A program made the translations under genes and the position numbers. A stretch of 5,928 nt of DNA from Boseongicola sp. (GTDB taxonomy: Bacteria; Pseudomonadota; Alphaproteobacteria; Rhodobacterales; Rhodobacteraceae): NCBI GenBank assembly GCA_013042895.1, contig JABDPD010000268.1:1-5928 (forward strand). The letters run 5' to 3'. Every line of letters begins with the position of its first letter. Position 1 is the first letter of the stretch. Positions 1 to 4,515 of this stretch are shown one piece after another. The notes beneath the pieces are model-generated. The model saw only the letters and a program-made list of their open reading frames with translations, made no database searches and was not told where the DNA came from.

Positions 1-379
1 AAACAGCCTCTTCCAGGTTATCTTGAATGATGAACTTCTTGCTGGCTTGCCAGTATACGCCGAAATGCACGTTTTCTTCCCGAAGTACATCGCCGTAGCG
101 ACCCGTTGGCATGTTTGCTTTCGCATAGTCCAACGCTTTTTCCTTGGCTTCGGCCACTGTGCTTCCGTTTCTTAACGAAACCATGGCGGCATGCGCGGCC
201 ACATCGGAAGCCGTCTGCAATTGATTTCGGGCGGATATTAGACTCGCCATATCAATCGCGATGCCGCCAAAAATTGCCAGCGTCAACAAGAAGTAAAGAT
301 TTAGGACCGACATTGCCCCTTCCTCTTCGCGACAATGTTCGCGGAGAAAAGTCCTTGCTCGATTGATTCCAATTTGCAT
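1..379 (-). CDS. tadG: TadG-like Tad/Flp pilus assembly protein, C-terminus beyond the window
   Basis: An open frame of 126 codons runs from ATG at 379 to the window edge with no stop, so only the N-terminal part is seen. A strong AAGGAG lies 8 bases upstream, inside the end of the preceding gene, whose stop is only 2 bases away. The N-terminus is basic, then reads EEEGAMSVLNLYF followed by a membrane helix (about residues 24-46) and the stretch ISARNQLQTASDVAAHAA. This is the usual start of the Tad/TadE-G-like domain of TadG-type proteins: one N-terminal helix, then a long periplasmic region. Unlike its two upstream neighbours it has no Glu five residues after the Gly (G21), which fits TadG rather than a processed pseudopilin. 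Full family members are normally several hundred residues long. Inferred role: envelope component of the Tad (type IVc) pilus machine used for adhesion and biofilm. The family is fairly sure; the exact subtype is less so. Confidence 0.8.
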   Translation of the reverse strand, partial: MQIGINRARTFLREHCREEEGAMSVLNLYFLLTLAIFGGIAIDMASLISARNQLQTASDVAAHAAMVSLRNGSTVAEAKEKALDYAKANMPTGRYGDVLREENVHFGVYWQASKKFIIQDNLEEAV

Positions 380-381
380 TT

Positions 382-810
382 TCAGAACTCCTTACGTTGC
401 TGGGCGAAGACCCGGACATTGAGATCCGCGAACTGAGAAACGAAATTTAGCGGGCCGCCAAAATCACTCGCAGGAACAATGACTGAAGTTGTGATCAGAT
501 TGTCGTTAACTGCTACGTTAACGGTTGCATTTTTTGTCGTGCCAGAGAGCTCCGCTTTAATTAACGCGACGGTTTCGCCCTCAGTTAGAACATCTCCCAC
601 CGAGTATGCACGCGTGCCGGTTTGAGCGGCGGCAAATGCCACAGACTGCCCAAAGAATATTAACGCGACCTGCCCCGCAGCCATCAATGCAATAACAAAA
701 AAGGGAAGCCAAAGCGCTGCCTCGACTGTCGCGTTTCCGGACTCGCCTCCGACAAACCTACGAGCCCGTCTCAGAGCTGCTTCACCAAAAAATGAGAACG
801 CTTTTTTCAT
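382..810 (-). CDS. TadE-family minor pseudopilin (second of pair, TadF position)
   Basis: The product is a 142-residue TadE-like protein. A basic leader ends in GGESG, followed by NATVE and the hydrophobic helix AALWLPFFVIALMAAGQVAL (residues 31-50). The Gly25 / Glu30 spacing is the prepilin-peptidase pattern (Gly at -1, Glu at +5) known for Flp and TadE/TadF pseudopilins, which are cleaved by TadV. The rest is a small soluble, beta-rich domain expected on the periplasmic side. I chose ATG at 810 because GAGGG (820-824 on the + axis) lies 9 bases from it. An ATG at 819 would add three residues (MSN) and overlap the upstream gene by 8 bases, but the Shine-Dalgarno would then touch the start codon. 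The gene lies between a TadE-like gene (stop 1 base upstream of this ATG) and a TadG-like gene (2 bases downstream), so one operon is likely. By order this is the tadF position, but sequence alone does not separate TadE from TadF. Confidence 0.82.
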   Translation of the reverse strand: MKKAFSFFGEAALRRARRFVGGESGNATVEAALWLPFFVIALMAAGQVALIFFGQSVAFAAAQTGTRAYSVGDVLTEGETVALIKAELSGTTKNATVNVAVNDNLITTSVIVPASDFGGPLNFVSQFADLNVRVFAQQRKEF

Positions 811-811
811 G

Positions 812-1225
812 TTAGACATCCCTCATGTGAACCGAAGAGACCGTGACATCGAGGTTCATGATCGTAGAGATTGTTCCGATGATTGCGAGGTCGTTTGACG
901 GCAGCACGACCACGGTAGATATTGACTCGCTGTCGAAAACCGTTGTGACTTTTGCGTTCGGGCTAAAGCTCTGAACGCGAGCTAGAATTGCGGCCTGCGT
1001 CGCGTCGGCATCGGCAAAAGTCCCAAGAGAGGCTTGTCGATTTCCATCGTAAACCATTCGAATTGCTTTCGCCTGACCATGAAAGATATTTGAAACGTCA
1101 ACAATGAATGCAAAGAACAACATGTAAATAGGGACCCACAGAACAGCTTCCACGGTAATGGCCCCGTCGCTTTCGCGCAGGAACCTCGTGGGGAAGAGCC
1201 GTCTGAACGACTTGGGTGCGCACAT
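812..1225 (-). CDS. tadE: TadE-family minor pseudopilin (first gene of the pilus trio)
   Basis: The product is a 137-residue TadE-like protein. The leader is basic (residues 1-20), then SDGAITVEAVLW gives Gly21 at -1 and Glu26 at +5 of the prepilin-peptidase motif. A membrane helix spans about residues 27-46. The remaining 90 residues form a soluble domain with alternating hydrophobic strands, ending HMRDV. AGGAG (1235-1239 on the + axis) lies 9 bases before the ATG, so the start is well supported. TadE-type pseudopilins are processed by the TadV peptidase and are needed for assembly of the Flp pilus; that part is family knowledge. It is the first gene of three closely spaced genes, so any promoter should lie in 1226-1385. 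No good -35/-10 pair is evident there, only an inverted repeat at 1322-1345. The Cys at residue 2 is not part of a lipobox. Confidence 0.82.
   Translation of the reverse strand: MCAPKSFRRLFPTRFLRESDGAITVEAVLWVPIYMLFFAFIVDVSNIFHGQAKAIRMVYDGNRQASLGTFADADATQAAILARVQSFSPNAKVTTVFDSESISTVVVLPSNDLAIIGTISTIMNLDVTVSSVHMRDV
820..824 (-). promoter_or_regulatory. Shine-Dalgarno deciding the start of the second TadE-like gene
   Basis: The minus strand reads GAGGG here. It is 9 bases from the ATG at 810 but directly abuts the ATG at 819, so it supports the shorter start (MKKAF) over MSNMKKAF. Confidence 0.6.
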
Positions 1226-1321
1226 ACCTAAACACTCCTAACTGGGTGATCCGGGGGGAGGGATCGACTTTTGTAGAGGTCTAATACACACCAAAAAAGA
1301 GGCAGAAATGAGGATGCGATG

Positions 1322-1345
1322 TGCCAATACGTCTCCGAATTGGCA
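1322..1345. promoter_or_regulatory. Inverted repeat TGCCAAT-N10-ATTGGCA upstream of the tad genes
   Basis: A perfect 7-base inverted repeat, TGCCAAT (1322-1328) and ATTGGCA (1339-1345), has a 10-base spacer. It lies about 100 bases upstream of the first pilus gene and is the only symmetric element in the putative promoter region. It could be an operator for a dimeric regulator, with arm centres 17 bases apart, or a weak RNA hairpin. No T-run follows directly on the minus strand, so a terminator is less likely. Which protein would bind is unknown. Confidence 0.35.
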
Positions 1346-1385
1346 TCAGTCTTCATTGATTTAGGGGATTGTCGTCATGAGTCAG

Positions 1386-1414
1386 AGCAATCGCCGACAT
1401 TGCCGGCGATTGCT
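1386..1414 (-). terminator. Stem-loop after glutamate dehydrogenase, probable terminator without U-tract
   Basis: A perfect 11-base stem, AGCAATCGCCG / CGGCGATTGCT, closes a 7-base loop (1397-1403). It begins 11 bases past the glutamate dehydrogenase stop and precedes the tad promoter region on the same strand, the expected place for a terminator. The minus strand continues CTGACTCATG after the stem, so the usual U-run is missing. It may work with Rho, or protect the 3' end of the mRNA. Confidence 0.55.
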
Positions 1415-1424
1415 ATAATCTGGC

Positions 1425-2861
1425 TCAGAGACCTTTGGCTTTATAACTTGCCATGACTCGCTGGATCGCAACCACATAAGCAGCGGTCCTGAGGTCCGTT
1501 ATTTCAGGGTGATCATGCCATGTTTCACGCATCGCCTGATAAGCTCCGCGCATCGTGTCATCCAGGCCCGAACGGACGAGCTCTAGCTCGCCTGCCCCGC
1601 GCAGATATTTGTCTTTGAAACCTTTCGACAGCTCCCATCCGATGCCTGTGTCTTTCGACAAACGCTCAAGCTCGTCCACCAAAAGCTGGTGGCGGCTCTC
1701 TTCCTGACGGCGTTGCATACGGCCAAAGCGAATGTGGCTGAGGTTCTTGACCCACTCAAAGTAGGACACCGTCACACCACCGGCGTTGGCGTACATATCC
1801 GGTATCATTACCGCACCTTTTTTGCGCAGGATTTCGTCCGCTCCGGCTGTGATCGGACCGTTCGCAGCTTCAATTATCAAAGGTGCCTTGACGTTTTGAG
1901 CATTGGTTAGATTGATGACACCCTCAAGGGCCGCCGGAACAAGGATGTCACAGTCGTTCTCCAGCACGACTGACCCGTCCTCGACATAGGTGCCATCCGG
2001 GAATCCCTTTACGCCCCCATGGGTGCGGATCCAATGACTTATCGCGTCCACATCAAGTCCGCCTTCATCCACCAGCGCACCATCGCGCTCGATGATGCCA
2101 GTAACTTTGCAGCCGTCCTCTTCGGACAGAAACTTGGCAGCGTGATACCCCACGTTTCCTAGGCCCTGCACGATCACACGCTTGCCATCTAGCTTGCCCG
2201 AAAGACCGGCTTTGGCAATGTCCTCAGGGTGGCGGAAGAACTCCTGAAGTGCATATTGCACACCCCGGCCCGTCGCTTCGACGCGCCCCTGAATACCGCC
2301 TGCGTGGGGCGGTTTGCCAGTGACACAGGCTTTCGAGTTGATGTCGGTCGTGTTCATCCGCGCGTATTGGTCGGCCATCCACGCCATCTCGCGCTCGCCG
2401 GTGCCCATATCTGGCGCGGGAACGTTCTGTGATGGGTGAATCAGGTCACGCTTGATAAGCTCGTACGCGAACCGGCGTGTGATACGCTCCATCTCGTCTT
2501 CTTCGTACTCGCGCGGATCAATGCAAAGTCCACCTTTCGAGCCACCAAACGGCGTCTCCACTAGGGCGCATTTGTAAGTCATCAGCGCCGCAAGCGCTTC
2601 CACCTCGTCTTGATTAACCCCAAGCGAAAAGCGAATGCCGCCCTTCACTGGCTCCATGTGTTCAGAGTGCACCGAGCGATAACCGGTAAAGGTCTGAATA
2701 CGCCCCCGTAGTTTAACTCCAAAACGAACGGTATAGGTCGAGTTACAAACTCTGATCTTTTCCTCTAGTCCGGGTGGCAGATCCATGAGCGAAGCGGCTC
2801 TGTTGAACATGAGGTCAACGCTCTCGCGAAAACTTGGCTCGTTGCTGGCGCGTGCGGACAT
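1425..2861 (-). CDS. gdhA: Glutamate dehydrogenase (Glu/Leu/Phe/Val dehydrogenase family)
   Basis: This 478-residue enzyme should catalyse reversible oxidative deamination of glutamate to 2-oxoglutarate and ammonium with NAD(P), in the cytosol and normally as a hexamer. Family motifs are intact: PVKGGIRFS (71-79, Lys73); MTYKCALVETPFGGSKGG (94-111) with substrate Lys97 and catalytic Lys109; PAPDMGTGE (148-156) with catalytic Asp151; Rossmann motif GLGNVG (233-238) with Glu258 at the end of the following strand; ILVPAALEG; IIEAANGPIT; and MIPDMYANAGGVTVSYFEW (352-370). The motif wording resembles mitochondrial GDH more than the E. coli type. The interval from EWVKN (369-373) to LRTAAYVVA (457-465) is 83 residues, close to animal GDH and much longer than short bacterial or archaeal forms as I recall them. 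GGGAGG lies 7 bases before the ATG. The gene follows TetR and membrane-protein genes after 111 bases, so it may have its own promoter, though none is clear. Cofactor preference cannot be settled from sequence. Confidence 0.95.
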   Translation of the reverse strand: MSARASNEPSFRESVDLMFNRAASLMDLPPGLEEKIRVCNSTYTVRFGVKLRGRIQTFTGYRSVHSEHMEPVKGGIRFSLGVNQDEVEALAALMTYKCALVETPFGGSKGGLCIDPREYEEDEMERITRRFAYELIKRDLIHPSQNVPAPDMGTGEREMAWMADQYARMNTTDINSKACVTGKPPHAGGIQGRVEATGRGVQYALQEFFRHPEDIAKAGLSGKLDGKRVIVQGLGNVGYHAAKFLSEEDGCKVTGIIERDGALVDEGGLDVDAISHWIRTHGGVKGFPDGTYVEDGSVVLENDCDILVPAALEGVINLTNAQNVKAPLIIEAANGPITAGADEILRKKGAVMIPDMYANAGGVTVSYFEWVKNLSHIRFGRMQRRQEESRHQLLVDELERLSKDTGIGWELSKGFKDKYLRGAGELELVRSGLDDTMRGAYQAMRETWHDHPEITDLRTAAYVVAIQRVMASYKAKGL

Positions 2862-2972
2862 ACAGGTCCCTCCCTATGGCGAATTGCGGTCTTTTGCCGC
2901 CCAATACCGCGAGCCTATCGGAAGTTTTGAGGAAAGCCAGACAAACTCTGCTCAGGTTTTAGGCACAAGATC

Positions 2973-3488
2973 TCAATCGTCTTCATAGGATGGCAACATG
3001 TTCAGGCTGGCTGCCGTCAGAATTTCTGCCATCGCCTTAGCTCTGCCGCCCGATACGACACCACCAACCCCAATGTATGTCCCGCGCGCCCACCACAGTC
3101 CCGGCGCCCATCCGGGCTCGGTCGGAGATTTCAGTCTTACAAGGAAACCCTGCGACGGCTTGAACGCAAATGCCCCTCGCTCAACCTTTTCGACATTGTC
3201 GACCCGCGTCAGAATGCGCCCCGAGCGTGTACGCAATACCTCGCGCGTCAAGACAATCTCATCCGCTGTGGCGCGCCGCATCACATCACCGCCCCACAGA
3301 GCGGCCGCGCCAAAGGCAATGAATGCGATCCGCCAGCCAAATGACGGAGAATTCGCGATACCAAGCCACAACAAAACCACACCCAGCGCAAAAAAGACGG
3401 TAATCCCCATCCAGCGACGCCCCACCGAAGCGGGCAGCACAGATAAAATGTCTTCGGTCTTCTGCCCGGAATTTTCGTCAGTCGTCAC
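2973..3488 (-). CDS. Small membrane protein with two helices and a soluble C-terminal domain
   Basis: I do not recognise a named family for this 171-residue protein. A polar N-terminus (1-25) is followed by two hydrophobic helices, about 28-46 and 51-68, separated by the short turn NSPSFG. The positive residues after helix 2 (MRRATADE) suggest that both ends face the cytoplasm. The C-terminal 100 residues look like alternating beta strands (EIVLTREVLRTRSGRIL, FLVRLKS, GTYIGVGGVVSG) ending in a helix (RAKAMAEILTAA). This layout recalls bacterial PH-like membrane proteins, but that is only inference from the pattern. The start is GTG at 3488, sharing GTGA with the stop of the TetR gene; GAAGGA about 10 bases upstream supports it. 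Starting later would remove the first helix. The 4-base overlap argues for translational coupling and for control by the TetR protein. Confidence 0.8.
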   Translation of the reverse strand: MTTDENSGQKTEDILSVLPASVGRRWMGITVFFALGVVLLWLGIANSPSFGWRIAFIAFGAAALWGGDVMRRATADEIVLTREVLRTRSGRILTRVDNVEKVERGAFAFKPSQGFLVRLKSPTEPGWAPGLWWARGTYIGVGGVVSGGRAKAMAEILTAASLNMLPSYEDD

Positions 3489-4072
3489 GGTGAAACAGTC
3501 CTTCGTACAAGTTCGAGGTAAAGCGTCTGAATTCGATCACGACTAAGTCGTCCGCCGTCGCGATACCACACGTGAATGCCAGCCAACATCGCAATCAGTG
3601 CCATGGTAATGACGCGTGCGTCTTCAACGTGGAAAGCTCCGGCTTCCTGTCCGAGTGTTAGAATGTCTTGCAGGTGATCCTCGTACTGCCGCCTCAATGC
3701 TTCGATCACCGCAAAGTTTTCAGGCGTTAAGTTGCGCAATTCCATATAGGCAAGAAACACCGCATCCGGTCGATCTATGTGGAAGTCGATGTGGAACGAC
3801 ACAAAGGCCTGCAGCTGAGCCTCCGGCGTCTCCCCCTTGTCGGTTGCCTCCCAGGCGTCCAAAAGTGCCGACATGTGGTCACGCATAAGGTCGAACAAGA
3901 GTGTCTGCTTGTCGGGCGTATAGAGATAAAGCGCCCCTACCCCGACCCCGACCTCTGCTGCAATCTGGCGCATCGAAACAGCGGCGTACCCCGAATGCGC
4001 AAACAAACGCTGAGCTACCTCGCGGATTGCGGGGCCAGTGATATCTGCGTGGGAACCTGCTTTTCTCGCCAT
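3485..4072 (-). CDS. TetR/AcrR-family transcriptional regulator
   Basis: This 195-residue protein has the TetR layout. An N-terminal DNA-binding domain covers about residues 11-60, with the helix-turn-helix at 33-52 (SMRQIAAEVGVGVGALYLYT followed by PDKQTLL). An all-helical ligand-binding and dimer domain follows, including RPDAVFLAYMELRNL and a final helix RDRIQTLYLELVRRTV. The ligand cannot be read from the sequence. The start is ATG at 4072. An in-frame TGA (4103-4105) 10 codons upstream rules out a much longer protein. No good Shine-Dalgarno is visible (the leader reads ATACAAATGTACA), so translation may be weak. The gene overlaps the downstream membrane-protein gene by 4 bases. A perfect palindrome of TetR-operator type lies 13 bases upstream of the ATG, pointing to autorepression. 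The divergent lipoprotein gene shares the same 86-base control region and could be a second target. Confidence 0.92.
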   Translation of the reverse strand: MARKAGSHADITGPAIREVAQRLFAHSGYAAVSMRQIAAEVGVGVGALYLYTPDKQTLLFDLMRDHMSALLDAWEATDKGETPEAQLQAFVSFHIDFHIDRPDAVFLAYMELRNLTPENFAVIEALRRQYEDHLQDILTLGQEAGAFHVEDARVITMALIAMLAGIHVWYRDGGRLSRDRIQTLYLELVRRTVSP

Positions 4073-4119
4073 TGTACATTTGTATATGAACAGGTGTTCA
4101 TTTCAATCCGCCATTGTAC
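4067..4119. repeat. Two 11-base direct repeats (CGCCATTGTAC) flanking the TetR operator
   Basis: CGCCATTGTAC occurs at 4067-4077 and again at 4109-4119, 42 bases apart. The downstream copy (minus-strand sense) contains the TetR start codon. On the minus strand each reads GTACAATGGCG and contains TACAAT, which resembles a -10 box. The midpoint of the two copies falls on the centre of the palindrome at 4086-4101, about 21 bases (two helical turns) either side. It could be a local duplication or paired binding sites. Confidence 0.6.
4086..4101. promoter_or_regulatory. Putative TetR operator: palindrome ATGAACA-GG-TGTTCAT
   Basis: Perfect 7-base arms are separated by 2 bases, giving a 16-base palindrome in the divergent region between the TetR gene and the lipoprotein gene. 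Size, symmetry and position match known TetR-family operators, which usually overlap the promoter of the regulator's own gene. A TATACA that could serve as a -10 box overlaps its edge on the minus strand (4081-4086). Binding by the adjacent TetR protein is inferred from position. Confidence 0.6.
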
Positions 4120-4158
4120 CCTCTTGCAGCGGCTTGGACCTGAGGTCACATTGAGCAC

Positions 4159-4446
4159 ATGCGGACCTTCCCAATATGCACGCTTTGTTTCGGACTTGCC
4201 CTCGGGGCTTGCGTCGAGTGGCCCAACGTCCCGGACCCGGAAGGCAGTGTCACCTCAACCGCTTGGCCAGTCCTGTTGCCATTGGCCGACCTTGGGCGGG
4301 CACCGACGGGCGCGGACGGTGATCTGGAGGCATTTGAAGACATAGAAGCCCGCGCTGCACGTCTGCGCCTGCGCGCCTCGGTGCTGCGCGCACCTGTCAC
4401 GGATCAAGACAGTTTCGACCGCCTACGAAATCGCCTTTCCCGCTAG
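4159..4446 (+). CDS. Small predicted lipoprotein of unknown function
   Basis: This 95-residue protein begins MRTFPICTLCFGLALGAC. That is a short signal peptide ending in the lipobox L-G-A-C, so Cys18 should be lipidated by Lgt after cleavage by signal peptidase II. The mature part is proline-rich at first (VEWPNVPDPEG), has WPVLLPLADLG, then a charged helix (about 56-73, EAFEDIEARAARLRLRASVL) and a basic end (DRLRNRLSR). I do not recognise a family. An in-frame TGA at 4141-4143 makes ATG at 4159 the only reasonable start, although its Shine-Dalgarno is poor (GAGG 13 bases upstream). Sixty-nine bases separate it from hom on the same strand, so they could share a transcript. The divergent TetR gene and its operator lie just upstream. 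A dense antisense frame exists but lacks features. Real gene likely; function unknown. Confidence 0.72.
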   Translation: MRTFPICTLCFGLALGACVEWPNVPDPEGSVTSTAWPVLLPLADLGRAPTGADGDLEAFEDIEARAARLRLRASVLRAPVTDQDSFDRLRNRLSR

Positions 4447-4473
4447 TACAACTCGTCGTTGCCCAAGCGCTCC

Positions 4474-4496
4474 CGACGCGGTAACAGGCAGCGTCG
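4474..4496 (+). other. Short hairpin just upstream of the hom Shine-Dalgarno
   Basis: CGACGC (4474-4479) and GCGTCG (4491-4496) can form a 6-base GC-rich stem with an 11-base loop, ending 4 bases before AAGGAG. Outer bases AAG (4465-4467) and CTT (4497-4499) could extend it across a bulge. In the mRNA it could influence ribosome access to hom. No leader peptide rich in Thr, Met or Ile codons is seen, so classical attenuation is not supported. It may be chance. Confidence 0.25.
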
Positions 4497-4500
4497 CTTA

Positions 4501-4506
4501 AAGGAG
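4501..4506 (+). promoter_or_regulatory. Shine-Dalgarno deciding the start of hom
   Basis: AAGGAG lies 9 bases before ATG at 4516. It supports this start over an in-frame TTG at 4459, which would add 19 mostly basic residues before the conserved N-terminal strand. Confidence 0.85.
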
Positions 4507-4515
4507 CCGTACGCT

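Noticed and set aside
106..366. Plus-strand open frame of 86 codons near the left edge
   Set aside because: It is antisense to the TadG-like gene, whose family features and Shine-Dalgarno are clear.
1305..1343. Sigma-54-like TGGCAC upstream of the tad genes on the minus strand
   Set aside because: The GG element is present, but 10 bases further on the sequence is CC rather than the required GC, so the -24/-12 pattern fails.
2880..2912. Inverted repeat GCGGT...ACCGC between the membrane-protein gene and gdhA
   Set aside because: Only 5 bases pair across a 15-base spacer, expected by chance in this composition, and it lacks a T-run.
2998..3546. Plus-strand open frame of 182 codons opposite the membrane-protein gene
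   Set aside because: It is antisense to a gene with clear membrane helices, a coupled start and a good Shine-Dalgarno. Its product is Pro/Arg/Thr-rich without domain features, typical of a high-GC shadow frame.
3779..4345. Plus-strand open frame of 188 codons crossing the TetR start, the operator and the lipoprotein gene
   Set aside because: It overlaps three better-supported features, has no Shine-Dalgarno or recognisable domain, and shows a shadow-type composition.
4459..4515. N-terminal extension of hom by 19 residues from TTG at 4459
   Set aside because: The extension is basic and unlike the family N-terminus, and AAGGAG at 4501-4506 fits the ATG at 4516.
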